From Thalassococcus_A lentus (GTDB lineage Bacteria > Pseudomonadota > Alphaproteobacteria > Rhodobacterales > Rhodobacteraceae), in contig NZ_JAQIOY010000001.1 in NCBI RefSeq assembly GCF_028023555.1, positions 248,001 to 312,000 of the forward strand: 64,000 nucleotides of DNA. Direction: 5' to 3'. Of this stretch, positions 1-8,459 are shown piece by piece. The translations under genes and the position numbers were made by a program. Every line of letters begins with the position of its first letter. Position 1 is the first letter of the stretch. Under the pieces are notes generated by a model. The model did no database searches. It was not told the origin of the DNA and saw only the letters and a list, made by a program, of their open reading frames with translations.

Positions 1-2
1 GT

Positions 3-1115
3 GCCCCGGCACAAGCGATCGGGCGCACGGCACGCGCCATGACGCGTTCGTTGCCCGCGTCAGTCGAAGAATTTGTCATCGTCCCTGTTGTCAACGGCAT
101 GCCGATGTCCGCTGTCGTGCTCAAGCGTAGTGACGTCGAAGCACTGGAGCACGAAGCCGCGACAGAGATTCTGGCGCGCACGTCAATCGTCGATGCCTTT
201 GGGATCGCACCCAAGGCCGATCCGGGCGTTTATCCGAAATTCACCTGGTCTGTTGCGCCCTATGTGAACTTGTCTTTCTTTGATCCGGACAATCCAATTT
301 CGGGCGATGCAGGCGTGCGGGCCAAGGGCAAGTTTGAAATCACGCCAAATATCATTCTGTCGGGCTCGGTTACGAAGAAACTGACCGGGAACCTCGATCA
401 GGTTGTGCGTGGAGACAAATCCAATCTGCCGCGCGTTCGGACAGACCGGGGTCTCTACTCGGCACAGGGTGATCCTGCAATCGAGCACCTGACATTGGCC
501 ATGTACGGTCGGCCAGGCAAAAACCTCTATGGCCGTCTGACACTTGGCTATCTTGAAACAATGTATGCTGGCGCCTCGGCCGAACTGCTGTGGAAGCCAA
601 CAAACAGCCGTTTGGCATTTGGGGCTGAGGTGAACTACATCCTGCGCCGCGATTTTGATCAGTTGTTCGGCGTGCAGGATATGATCACAACAGACCCTGT
701 CACCGGTGCCCGCCGCGAAATTCCCAACGTCAACGGCCACCTGTCCGCCTACTATGACTTTGGCAACGGCTATCACGGTCAGGTTGACGTCGGCCGCTAT
801 CTTGCAGGCGACTATGGCGCGACCCTTTCGCTGGATCGTGAATTTGCAAACGGCTGGCGCGTCGGGGCCTATGCAACCGTCACCAACGCTTCTTTCGAAG
901 ACTTCGGCGAGGGATCGTTCGACAAGGGTCTGCGCTTTACCATTCCGATCGCCAGCTTCCTTGGCAAACCATCCCGTCAGGCCAATACCATCACGCTGCA
1001 ATCGTTGTCGCGTGACGGTGGCTCGCGTCTGAATGTGAATGGCCGCCTGTACGAACAAGTCCGCGACTACCATGAACCGGATGCAGCAAAAACTTGGGGA
1101 AGGTTCTGGCGATGA
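3..1115 (+). CDS. yjbH: YjbH-family exopolysaccharide protein, 5'-truncated by the window edge
   Basis: The reading frame is open to the window edge (in frame from base 3), so only the last ~370 residues are present; YjbH proteins are usually around 700 residues. The visible part holds the conserved VPVVNGMPMS segment and a long stretch of alternating aromatic and polar residues typical of an outer-membrane barrel-like protein (PYVNLSFFD, GYHGQVDVGRYLAGD), ending in WGRFWR. YjbH works with the YjbEFG proteins in exopolysaccharide production or export in the outer membrane. Its stop overlaps the ATG of the next lipoprotein gene (ATGA), so the two are co-transcribed. An internal ATG at 39 is possible, but the protein similarity continues upstream of it. 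Confidence 0.8.
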   Translation, partial: APAQAIGRTARAMTRSLPASVEEFVIVPVVNGMPMSAVVLKRSDVEALEHEAATEILARTSIVDAFGIAPKADPGVYPKFTWSVAPYVNLSFFDPDNPISGDAGVRAKGKFEITPNIILSGSVTKKLTGNLDQVVRGDKSNLPRVRTDRGLYSAQGDPAIEHLTLAMYGRPGKNLYGRLTLGYLETMYAGASAELLWKPTNSRLAFGAEVNYILRRDFDQLFGVQDMITTDPVTGARREIPNVNGHLSAYYDFGNGYHGQVDVGRYLAGDYGATLSLDREFANGWRVGAYATVTNASFEDFGEGSFDKGLRFTIPIASFLGKPSRQANTITLQSLSRDGGSRLNVNGRLYEQVRDYHEPDAAKTWGRFWR

Positions 1116-1789
1116 ACATGACCGGCTTGATCAAAACAGCCACCGCATTCGCGGCCGTGCTTGCCCTTTCTGCCTGCGGCAATGGGAACAGAGACGCCGC
1201 CGCGATGCTCAAGGCGATCCCCGCTGCGTTTGCCGCCAAAAAGGCAGGCCCCGTCGGCGTGAGCGCCGAGCAGATGTCGCAGGTTTTGGCTTCGACACAG
1301 GCCCCCGTGAATCTGTTTGTCTGGGAATCCACCAAGGCCCAGTTCCTGATGGTCGAAATAGAACGGAACCGCGGCCACCAGAGCTTTGGCAATGCTGCAC
1401 GCCAACTGATCGTTATCAAGGATGGCGTGATTACCGGATCGCGCGGTCTGGGCGGCGACTTGATGTCTTCTGATGCAGACGCCTTGATTTCACAGGTCCG
1501 GCGCAGAACGGCGGGCAATGTGCCTTACACCATGCGTTTCCTGACACCCGAAGACGTCACAACAACCATGAACCTGAACTGCGCAGTCACACCGCTGGGA
1601 CAACAGGTTCCTGTGCAGGCTGGCGAAGTGAACGGGACCGGTGAAGCGGTCAATGCCGTTTGCAGCAATGCAGATGGATACACTGTCACAAACACGTTCA
1701 TTGTCGATGGACACGGCCGGATCCTCACCACGCGTCAGTGGATCAGCCAGACCATCGGGTTCCTGACGGTCCAGCCACTGCGCCTGTGA
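1112..1789 (+). CDS. YjbF/GfcB-like outer-membrane lipoprotein
   Basis: A 225-residue protein with an N-terminal signal peptide ending in a lipobox (ALSAC, lipidated Cys about residue 22), so an outer-membrane lipoprotein is predicted. The start at 1112 is chosen because it forms the ATGA overlap with yjbH; a TTG at 1094 is less likely. Residues such as NLFVWESTKAQFLMVEIE and GSRGLGGDLMSSD fit the YjbF/GfcB (group 4 capsule lipoprotein) family, whose members are encoded beside yjbH. The exact biochemical role of the family is unsettled. It ends directly against the convergent sugar transferase gene with no spacer. Confidence 0.72.
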   Translation: MNMTGLIKTATAFAAVLALSACGNGNRDAAAMLKAIPAAFAAKKAGPVGVSAEQMSQVLASTQAPVNLFVWESTKAQFLMVEIERNRGHQSFGNAARQLIVIKDGVITGSRGLGGDLMSSDADALISQVRRRTAGNVPYTMRFLTPEDVTTTMNLNCAVTPLGQQVPVQAGEVNGTGEAVNAVCSNADGYTVTNTFIVDGHGRILTTRQWISQTIGFLTVQPLRL

Positions 1790-2506
1790 TCAGTGCATTT
1801 TGACCCGCTTCACAACGGTCGCAACCATCACCCGGAAATCACTGCAAACCGTTTGGCGGTTTGCGTAGATCAAGTCGAGTCTTGCCTTGCGAGGGATGCA
1901 GCGACGGCAATAAACGTCCTCGGTTTCCTCGGCCGTATTGCACGGCGCGAGCAGGCGTTCTTCGGTTCGATGAAAGATCAGTGAAGCGAGCCCGGTAATC
2001 CCCGGCTTCGCCTTAAGCACGTCCGCATAAAGATCTGGATACATCTCGACATAGCGGCGCAAGGGCGGGCGCGGGCCAACGAATGTGATGTCTCCGCGCA
2101 TGATGTTGATCAGCTGTGGCAACTCATCCAATCGCTTATCCCGCAGAAAGGCCCCCAGCGGAGTGATCCGCGAAACCTTGTCTCCACCAGAGACGCCGGA
2201 ATCCGTTTCAGCGACACTCATGGTGCGGAATTTCAAAAGGTTAAACGGCTTTCCTGGCGCCTTCATGCGTTCCGCGCGGTACAGGATCGGACGACCGTCC
2301 CGGACCAAAACCAAAACTGAAACCACGATTATTGGCGGCAGAAGCAATATGAAAAGACCGCCCGCACAAAGCCGGAAGAACAGATCGCGTGGCAACAGAA
2401 CGCCGGCTAAAACGACGATTGGCACCAAGGCGATCATGACCGGTAGCTCGATCAAAAGCACCAGAAGGATAAAGATGCGGAACGCTTTCTGGCCTGCAGG
2501 GCTCAT
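1790..2506 (-). CDS. Bacterial sugar transferase (undecaprenyl-phosphate glycosyl-1-phosphate transferase)
   Basis: A 238-residue ExoY/WcaJ-type initiating transferase that would load the first sugar phosphate onto undecaprenyl phosphate in the inner membrane. One N-terminal membrane helix pair (FILLVLLIELPVMIALVPIV and the LFILLLPPIIVVSVLVLV region) is followed by the catalytic domain with LLKFRTM, RDKRLDELPQLINIMRGD and VGPRPPL. It lacks the extra N-terminal helices of the long WcaJ type. Start 2506 is preferred because an AGGGG sits 7 nt upstream and it makes an ATGA overlap with the epimerase gene; an in-frame ATG at 2512 is the alternative. Confidence 0.86.
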   Translation of the reverse strand: MSPAGQKAFRIFILLVLLIELPVMIALVPIVVLAGVLLPRDLFFRLCAGGLFILLLPPIIVVSVLVLVRDGRPILYRAERMKAPGKPFNLLKFRTMSVAETDSGVSGGDKVSRITPLGAFLRDKRLDELPQLINIMRGDITFVGPRPPLRRYVEMYPDLYADVLKAKPGITGLASLIFHRTEERLLAPCNTAEETEDVYCRRCIPRKARLDLIYANRQTVCSDFRVMVATVVKRVKMH

Positions 2507-3360
2507 GGCCATACCCCTGTCGCTCTCGCGCTTTGCAAGAGATAGTCGGCTTGAGAACTTTCATCAGGAAAACGGCAAACAGACTGCAACAGCCTGGTGT
2601 CCATCTCTACATGTTTGATGGCATTGGTCGGCGCATCGCGCCATTCCAGCTGGCATCCCGCCGCGGTCACAAGATCAGCCATGGCCGTCACACCCGGCGC
2701 AGCAATGTTCACAGGTCCCGAAACGGAGTTGTCACCCGCTAAGGCCAACACAGACGCGGCCAAATCATGCGGTGCGATAAAAGACCGTACAGGTCCGGTT
2801 CCGTCCGAGAAGCGATCCAATGTGATGCTTTGACCCTTCGCAAGGTTATCAAACAGGCTTTGCGTGCCCGCGACATTTCCAATCCGCATCAGCACCTGCC
2901 GAACCTGCGTCGGATGGTTGAGAACAATGCGCTCCATCTCGAGTTTGGACTGGCCATAGGGTGACACTGGATCAAGTTCCGATTCCTCTGAGAGCGCGTC
3001 ATCACCAAACGCATAGACAGCAACACTTGATGCGTGCAGCAGGGTTTGGGCGCCTGTTTTTTCGGCAACCTCGATGGCTTTTTCGGCAAGTACAACATTC
3101 TGTTTTAAAACCGGCGGATCGCCGCGGATTACACCCCACAATGCAAGCACCACGTCGACCTGTGGAAAGACACCTGAATCGTCGCCCGGATTCCAAGCGA
3201 ACCCACGGCCATCGACATCACCCAAACGAGAAACCGGAATAACTTCAATCTCTTGAAATCGTGGATTTGACCAGACCGCGCGCACCATACGCCCCAAGCG
3301 CCCGTTTGCGCCCAATACCAAAATCTTGTGGGTATGAGGTGTGCCTGCCACGATATTCAT
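2503..3360 (-). CDS. NAD-dependent epimerase/dehydratase (extended SDR)
   Basis: A 285-residue extended short-chain dehydrogenase. The N-terminal Rossmann motif LVLGANGRLGRM (GxxGxxG) binds NAD(P), and the catalytic pair is seen in SPYGQSKLEME (YxxxK), preceded by the LLHASSVAVY serine region. It most resembles nucleotide-sugar epimerases or reductases; the substrate cannot be read from the sequence. It overlaps the sugar transferase gene by 4 bases and diverges from the polysaccharide export gene, so a role in making sugar precursors for the same polysaccharide is a fair inference. Confidence 0.8.
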   Translation of the reverse strand: MNIVAGTPHTHKILVLGANGRLGRMVRAVWSNPRFQEIEVIPVSRLGDVDGRGFAWNPGDDSGVFPQVDVVLALWGVIRGDPPVLKQNVVLAEKAIEVAEKTGAQTLLHASSVAVYAFGDDALSEESELDPVSPYGQSKLEMERIVLNHPTQVRQVLMRIGNVAGTQSLFDNLAKGQSITLDRFSDGTGPVRSFIAPHDLAASVLALAGDNSVSGPVNIAAPGVTAMADLVTAAGCQLEWRDAPTNAIKHVEMDTRLLQSVCRFPDESSQADYLLQSARATGVWP

Positions 3361-3423
3361 TCAAAATACTTTCTTTCGTGCGCCAGACTGTCTATCAGCA
3401 ATAGAAAGCGCTAAAAAGCTGCA

Positions 3424-4569
3424 ATGTCATACAATGCGTCGGGGGGCATTTTGAAACCGATCCTCAGAGTCACGGCACTCCTGCTCACTTTGCTTGCTGT
3501 ATCCGCCTGTAGTCTGCCACGCGGTGCTGCTCTTCAATCCGAAGTTTTGAAAGAGCAACAAGCCGATAATCCGACATTCGAAGTTATCGCGGTGACCCGT
3601 GAAAACATCCCCGGTATCATGAGCTGGCCCAAGACCGGCTGGCATGGGCATTTCCATTGGCCCGGCACTTCATCGGGCAGCAATTCGTCTGTCATTCGAA
3701 CCGGTGATCGGTTGAATGTGACGATCTGGGATAGCCAGGAAAACTCTCTGCTTTCCAGCCCAGGCGAACGATCCACCGAGATCAAGGATGTCGAGGTCGA
3801 CGCCAACGGTTCGATCTTCCTTCCCTACGTGAACAAGGTTGGCGTTCGTGGTCTGACCACATCCGGAGCGCGCTCCAAAATTCAGTCGCGTCTTGAACCA
3901 ATCGTTCCTTCGGCTCAGGTACAGGTTAGCCTGCAGCAAGGCCGCGATCATGCCGTTGACGCCGTGACTGGCGTGGCTAAGCCGGGCGCCTACCCGATGC
4001 CGTCGCGCAACTACAAAATTCTGAGCCTTCTTGCGGACGCTGGCGGTATCCCTTCGTCTTTGCGTAACCCAAGGGTCAAACTGCTGCGCGGGTCCAAGAC
4101 CTATATGATTTCTGCGTCAGAGCTCTACAAAAACGGCTCAAAGAACGCGCTGCTGCACCCGCGGGACAGTGTAATCGTCGAACAGGACGAACGCAGCTTT
4201 ACCGCTTTGGGCGCCTCTGGCACCGAAGATCTGATCTACTTCCCAAAGGATACCCTGACCGCCCTCGAAGCGATGTCACTGATGGGCGGCCTGTCTGACG
4301 ATCGCGCCGATCCAAAGGGTGTTCTGGTGCTGCGCGAGTATTCGGCCAAGCAGATCAGCGGCGGTGGCTATGGCCCGACCAAACAGCAGGTCGTTTTCAC
4401 ATTTGATCTGACCAGTGCAGACGGCCTCTTTGCCGCACGTAAGTTTGAGATCAACCCCGACGACACTGTTCTTGCAACAGAGTCGCCAGTGACAAACGCC
4501 CGTACGATTTTCAGCCTCATCGGTTCGATCGTCGGATTGTCCGGACAAGTCGCAAACGTGGTCAACTGA
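3424..4569 (+). CDS. Polysaccharide export lipoprotein (Wza/KpsD/BexD type)
   Basis: A 381-residue export protein with a signal peptide and lipobox (LLAVSACS, lipidated Cys about residue 29). The poly-export domain follows (GDRLNVTIWD, EVDANGSIFLPYVNKVGVRGLT), then SLBB-type segments (VTGVAKPGAYPMPSRNYKIL and a second copy near residues 240-290). The C-terminal end is hydrophobic (FSLIGSIVGLSGQVANVV), as in Wza, where a terminal helix crosses the outer membrane. It would form the outer-membrane channel for the polysaccharide made by the neighbouring transferase. A strong terminator follows at 4596. Confidence 0.88.
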   Translation: MSYNASGGILKPILRVTALLLTLLAVSACSLPRGAALQSEVLKEQQADNPTFEVIAVTRENIPGIMSWPKTGWHGHFHWPGTSSGSNSSVIRTGDRLNVTIWDSQENSLLSSPGERSTEIKDVEVDANGSIFLPYVNKVGVRGLTTSGARSKIQSRLEPIVPSAQVQVSLQQGRDHAVDAVTGVAKPGAYPMPSRNYKILSLLADAGGIPSSLRNPRVKLLRGSKTYMISASELYKNGSKNALLHPRDSVIVEQDERSFTALGASGTEDLIYFPKDTLTALEAMSLMGGLSDDRADPKGVLVLREYSAKQISGGGYGPTKQQVVFTFDLTSADGLFAARKFEINPDDTVLATESPVTNARTIFSLIGSIVGLSGQVANVVN

Positions 4570-4595
4570 CCCGGGTAAATCGCAAATTTCCATAG

Positions 4596-4626
4596 AAAAA
4601 GGCGTGCCCCTCAGCACGCCTTTTTT
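4596..4626. terminator. Bidirectional rho-independent terminator
   Basis: A GGCGTGC / GCACGCC stem of 7 bp with a short CCCTCA loop is flanked by AAAAA on the left and TTTTTT on the right, so it can end transcripts from both sides: the export gene (plus) and cycA (minus). It marks the border between the exopolysaccharide locus and the photosynthesis cluster. Confidence 0.88.
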
Positions 4627-4648
4627 ATTTTCGTCTAACTGACGGTTA

Positions 4649-5101
4649 TCAGTTGGTCGCTTCAGCCTCTTCCGCCATTTCGGCGGCCGCTGGGCTGACC
4701 GACACGAGATACGCGGTCAGGTCTTCGATGTTCTTGACGCGCTGCTTGGCCATTTTCGAACGCGCCTTGGAGTCATCAAGGTAGTCCTTCAGGAACGCGG
4801 TAGGATCCGGAATGTATGCAGCCAGAGTTTCGGCATCCCAGACAAGGCCTGCTTCGCCCGCGGCGACAGTGGACTTGCCATACCGGAAACCATCAACGGA
4901 ACCGGCAGCGCGGCCCACAACGTTGTAAAGGTTCGGACCTGTCTTACCGCCCTTGACGATAACCTCGCCAGCGTCGTCAACGATCATGTGGCACGATTTG
5001 CATTTGTTGAACGCCTTGGCACCTGCCTCTGCATCGCCTTCGGCAAAGCCCGAAGTCGCAAATGTGGCGGCAGTACAGGCAATGATAACTTTGAGCTTCA
5101 T
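4649..5101 (-). CDS. cycA: Cytochrome c2
   Basis: A 150-residue periplasmic class I cytochrome c. The signal peptide ends at SGFA (residue 20), the heme is bound by CKSCH (Cys34, Cys37, His38), and the axial Met is probably in SKMAKQR. It has the longer C2 loop pattern (GPNLYNVVGRAAGSVDGFRY) and an acidic C-terminal tail rich in E and A. It carries electrons from cytochrome bc1 to the reaction centre, through PufC, and to oxidases. Start 5101 is chosen for the GGGAGAG ribosome site; the longer reading frame upstream lacks a signal peptide. An FNR-type box lies upstream at 5144. Confidence 0.9.
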   Translation of the reverse strand: MKLKVIIACTAATFATSGFAEGDAEAGAKAFNKCKSCHMIVDDAGEVIVKGGKTGPNLYNVVGRAAGSVDGFRYGKSTVAAGEAGLVWDAETLAAYIPDPTAFLKDYLDDSKARSKMAKQRVKNIEDLTAYLVSVSPAAAEMAEEAEATN

Positions 5102-5143
5102 AACACTCTCCCTTTCACGTCTCTGGGCGCAACCTAGCGCAGC

Positions 5144-5157
5144 TTGACCAAAGTCAA
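5144..5157 (-). promoter_or_regulatory. Candidate FNR/FnrL box upstream of cycA
   Basis: The 14-mer TTGACCAAAGTCAA fits the FNR consensus TTGAYNNNNRTCAA exactly. Its centre is about 49 bases upstream of the cycA start codon, in the hemA-cycA gap. FnrL controls heme and cytochrome genes in Rhodobacter. Binding here is inferred from the motif only. Confidence 0.5.
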
Positions 5158-5202
5158 CAGTCGCAAGCTGTTCAAAAACATGCGACCTTCCGCCTATTCG
5201 GG

Positions 5203-6417
5203 TCAGGCAACCGCGTGCGCGATGGCACACTGCTTCCACAGTGTGGTCAGCGCCATAACCAGATGTTCGATATCTTCATCGCTGTGAAGCGGGCCGGGGG
5301 TAAAGCGCAGGCGCTCCGTGCCCTTTGGAACAGTCGGATAATTGATAGGCTGTACGTAAATCCCGTAGTCCTGCATCAGAATGTCAGCCAGCTGCCGACA
5401 TTTGACCGGATCCTTGATCATCACCGGAATGATGTGGCTGGGGTTGTCCAGATGTGGAATGCCCAGTTGATCCAGACGCATCCGAAGTTTGGCCACCTGC
5501 TGCTTTTGTCGTGCGCGTTCAACATCACTGGTTTTTAGATGCGCGATGGACGTCCGTGCAGCACTGGCAACCGCTGGCGGCAGGGCCGTTGTAAAAATGA
5601 AGCCACTGGCAAAAGACCGAATGAAATCGCACAGCGCTTCAGATCCAGTCACGTAGCCACCGACAACGCCAAAGGCCTTACCCAAAGTACCTTCGATCAA
5701 TGTGATCCGATCCTGCAGCCCCAATTGCTCCGAAAGACCGCCACCGCGCGGGCCATACATGCCAACAGCGTGCACTTCGTCCAGGTAGGTCATGGCTCCA
5801 TGCTTTTCGGCAACCTCGACAATTTCCTGCATCGGACAAATGTCACCATCCATCGAATAGACCGACTCAAAGGCAACAATCTTGGTCGCATTGCTGGGCA
5901 GGGACGCCAGTTTTCGATCCAGATCCTCGGGATCATTGTGCTTCCAGATCATCTTCTGGCACCGTGCATGGCGAATACCCTCGATCATGCTGGCGTGGTT
6001 CAGCTCATCCGACAGGATCACCGCATCCGGCAGACGCGACCCAAGCGTGCTCAGCGCTGCCCAGTTCGACACGTAGCCACTGGTGAACAGAAGAGCGCTT
6101 TCCTTGCCATGCAGATCGGCCAGCTCAGCCTCCAGAAGCTTGTGCTGGTGATTTGTACCGCTGATGTTGCGCGTACCGCCCGCACCACACCCACAGGCGG
6201 CGACAGCATCCTGCATCGCCTTGACGACCTTCGGGTGCTGACCCATTCCAAGGTAGTCATTCGAGCACCAGACCGTCACTTCATCCGGACAATCGGCATC
6301 ATGACTCTTGGCTTTCGGAAAGGCCCCGACCTTGCGTTCCAGCTCGGCGAAAATTCGATAATTTCCTTCGTCTTTCAGGGTATCAAGCTGGGCATTGAAC
6401 AAGCTGTCAAAGTCCAT
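5203..6417 (-). CDS. hemA: 5-aminolevulinate synthase
   Basis: A 404-residue PLP enzyme of the alpha-oxoamine synthase family that condenses glycine and succinyl-CoA to 5-aminolevulinate, the first step of heme and bacteriochlorophyll synthesis by the C4 route. Visible signatures are WCSNDYLGMGQHP, GTRNISGTNHQHKLLE, ILSDELNHASMIEGIRH, YLDEVHAVGMYG and the PLP lysine in EGTLGKAFG. Start 6417 (MDFDSLFNAQ) has GGAGGA upstream and gives the normal family length. The start overlaps the end of puhE by 11 bases, so it belongs to the puh operon. Confidence 0.95.
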   Translation of the reverse strand: MDFDSLFNAQLDTLKDEGNYRIFAELERKVGAFPKAKSHDADCPDEVTVWCSNDYLGMGQHPKVVKAMQDAVAACGCGAGGTRNISGTNHQHKLLEAELADLHGKESALLFTSGYVSNWAALSTLGSRLPDAVILSDELNHASMIEGIRHARCQKMIWKHNDPEDLDRKLASLPSNATKIVAFESVYSMDGDICPMQEIVEVAEKHGAMTYLDEVHAVGMYGPRGGGLSEQLGLQDRITLIEGTLGKAFGVVGGYVTGSEALCDFIRSFASGFIFTTALPPAVASAARTSIAHLKTSDVERARQKQQVAKLRMRLDQLGIPHLDNPSHIIPVMIKDPVKCRQLADILMQDYGIYVQPINYPTVPKGTERLRFTPGPLHSDEDIEHLVMALTTLWKQCAIAHAVA

Positions 6418-7222
6418 GGGCGTCCTCCGTCGTCGTATTTTGTCGTTCAGTTTTGGGCGCCGGCAACATCCAGCGCCAGAGTTTCTCGTCCGGCAAAGGC
6501 AGGACCATGAACCAATGTTCAAGCAAGGCCAAAGCCGTCATCGCGGACAGCAAGGCAAAGCCGATGTCATCGGCAATTGAGGGGCTGGCAGCCATGCGCT
6601 CCAGCCAACACGCCACTGCAAAGGTCAAAGCAGTGACGGAAATAGGAAACAGCCAATTCATGCTGGCGTGCCGAAAATGGCTGGGCAGATGCGACAATGC
6701 GCTGGGCAGAAATTCGGTGTTGATCTTGGGAACCCCCAAGAACAAGTTCAGCTTGGCAGAAATGCGCGCCACGAAGAGCAGCGCAAAAGTCCAGAACCCA
6801 AATGGGTTTTCAGCGCTCCACGCATAGAGGCCCATGGTGATCACTGTGCCTGCCAGCAACATCTCGTGGTAGGCTATCGTGCCCCACGCCCGGATGAACC
6901 TTTCCCAAGGGGCCACGCTCTGGGGTAGAACGTGCCGGTTCGGGCCAGTGACCGTACCTGTAAGGAACGCCATTTCGATCCAACCCCAAATGGCCAAAGC
7001 TGACAAAAACGCGTGATAAACCGACCCGGCGCTCGCACTCTGAGCCGTTAGAACAAAACCCCAGATTCCGACGCCCAGAAGCGGCAAGCTCGCCAGAGTC
7101 GCAATCAAACCTGCTCGTGTCCCATGCCGGTCAGCATATTTGACCGCCATCAAGATAACCCCGGTGGAAAACCACCAGAGAAACAGGGCCACAAAGGCAG
7201 CGATCCATGGATCCGTCAGCAC
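6407..7222 (-). CDS. puhE: Photosynthetic complex assembly protein PuhE
   Basis: A 271-residue integral membrane protein with about seven hydrophobic helices (FVALFLWWFSTGVILMAVKY, LIATLASLPLLGVGIWGFVL and others). It begins with a GTG (VLTDPWIAAF). The N-terminal SPW/DPWIAA-LFLWWFSTG pattern is typical of PuhE, which in Rhodobacter affects bacteriochlorophyll production and RC-LH1 assembly. It lies between acsF and hemA, the usual order in this family. The upstream gap contains a structured repeat that also supplies its ribosome binding site. Confidence 0.85.
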   Translation of the reverse strand: MLTDPWIAAFVALFLWWFSTGVILMAVKYADRHGTRAGLIATLASLPLLGVGIWGFVLTAQSASAGSVYHAFLSALAIWGWIEMAFLTGTVTGPNRHVLPQSVAPWERFIRAWGTIAYHEMLLAGTVITMGLYAWSAENPFGFWTFALLFVARISAKLNLFLGVPKINTEFLPSALSHLPSHFRHASMNWLFPISVTALTFAVACWLERMAASPSIADDIGFALLSAMTALALLEHWFMVLPLPDEKLWRWMLPAPKTERQNTTTEDAHGL

Positions 7223-7233
7223 GCAGGTTTGTT

Positions 7234-7297
7234 CCTTCTTCTCTGTTCAAATACTCAAAATGGGGGTCTGGCGGCTTGCCCCCAGCAGGTCGGCGCG
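7234..7297 (-). repeat. Intercistronic repeat element, copy A (acsF-puhE gap)
   Basis: The segment runs CTTCTTCTCTGTTCAAATAC followed by a GGGGG ... CCCCC hairpin (7262-7283). It closely resembles 36405-36458 between bchX and bchY in both the pyrimidine tract and the G-rich hairpin. On the transcribed strand the order is hairpin, then AGAGAAGAAGGA, then the start codon of the next gene. A GGCGCGC/GCGCGCC hairpin lies next to it at 7291-7307. Confidence 0.5.
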
Positions 7298-7316
7298 CAT
7301 CGCGCGCCGAAACCAC

Positions 7317-8459
7317 TCAGTATGCCGGCTCCAATCGTGTGCTCTGCGGCACCTGATGTTTCTTGGCCGGGATCGTGTAGAGCGACACAAAGCACATGGC
7401 CGCTTTGGCGCTTCCGATTAGCTGGTTCAACTTGCCACCGAACCCGCCTGCCTCTTTGGCTTTTGCGATCTGAACATTGGCACGATGAAGGCGTTCCAGC
7501 GTGGGCTGCCAACGGGGGTGCTCAATGTCCAGGGTGATCGGGAAAATCTGTTCGGACAGCTTGCTCGTCTTGGTAAAGACTTCATGCGCATACCAGTCCG
7601 GGTCAACGCCCAGCGCCTTGTGGAATGCCGGTCTTTGGTGATCTCGGACGTACATGGTTGCATAGACCGCCGTCAGGAAGAACTTGATCCAGAGCAAGTT
7701 TTTGCCGCTGGTCAGCTTCGGGTCCGTCTTCATCAGCAGCGCAAAGGCTTCACCGTGGCTGAACTCATCGTTGCACCACTCTTCGAACCATTTGAAAATC
7801 GGATGGAAACGCAGTTCCGGATTAGCCTCGAGGTGGCGGAAGATCGTGATGTAGCGCGCGTAGCCAATCTTTTCCGACAGATACGTGGCGTAGTAGATAA
7901 ACTTGGGCCTGAAATAGGTGTACTTCTTGGACTGGGTCAGGAACCCCAGATTTACCCGCAAACCCGCCTCGCGCAGAGCGTCGTTGATAAAGCCGGCGTG
8001 CCGGGCTTCATCCCGCGCCATGAGTTGAAACAACTGGGTGATGTCCTTGTTGTTCCCGCGGCGCTTCATCTCTTTGTACAGAACACAGCCCGAAAACTCG
8101 GCAGTACATGAACTGATCAGGAAATCGATGAATTCCTTTTTTAACTGAGGTTCCATCCCGTCCCAATCGACGTGATCCCACGCTTCATTCTTCTTGAAGT
8201 GACCCTTGTTCGGGTCCGAAACCATCTGTTCGATCAGTTTGTCCCAATCTTCACGCACGCCGGATACGTCGATCGCGTCCAGTTCGTCAAAATCAGTTGT
8301 GTAGAACCGCGGCGTAAGCAGTGTGTTCATCATCGCCGTGTTCGTGGCGAAATCGTCGTCGTATTTGGCCTGTTCCTCCTGGATGGCCAAACCCTCTTCG
8401 ACGGTGGTTGCGTCAGCGGTATGCTTGCCTTCATAGGCATTCTGGTTCTGGACGTTCAT
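7317..8459 (-). CDS. acsF: Oxygen-dependent Mg-protoporphyrin IX monomethyl ester cyclase
   Basis: A 380-residue diiron oxygenase that closes the isocyclic ring E to give divinyl protochlorophyllide using O2. Ferritin-like metal sites are seen in MARDEARHAGF and NDEFSHGEAF, with further glutamates in SSCTAEFSGCVLY. The anaerobic radical-SAM cyclase BchE is absent from the window, so this is the only visible route and fits an aerobic phototroph. GGAGGAGGTGA precedes the ATG, and the start overlaps the previous small gene by 4 bases. Confidence 0.95.
   Translation of the reverse strand: MNVQNQNAYEGKHTADATTVEEGLAIQEEQAKYDDDFATNTAMMNTLLTPRFYTTDFDELDAIDVSGVREDWDKLIEQMVSDPNKGHFKKNEAWDHVDWDGMEPQLKKEFIDFLISSCTAEFSGCVLYKEMKRRGNNKDITQLFQLMARDEARHAGFINDALREAGLRVNLGFLTQSKKYTYFRPKFIYYATYLSEKIGYARYITIFRHLEANPELRFHPIFKWFEEWCNDEFSHGEAFALLMKTDPKLTSGKNLLWIKFFLTAVYATMYVRDHQRPAFHKALGVDPDWYAHEVFTKTSKLSEQIFPITLDIEHPRWQPTLERLHRANVQIAKAKEAGGFGGKLNQLIGSAKAAMCFVSLYTIPAKKHQVPQSTRLEPAY

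Noticed and set aside
5539..6510. 323-codon open frame opposite hemA
   Set aside because: It mirrors the HemA codons on the other strand, has no domain, and hemA is certain.
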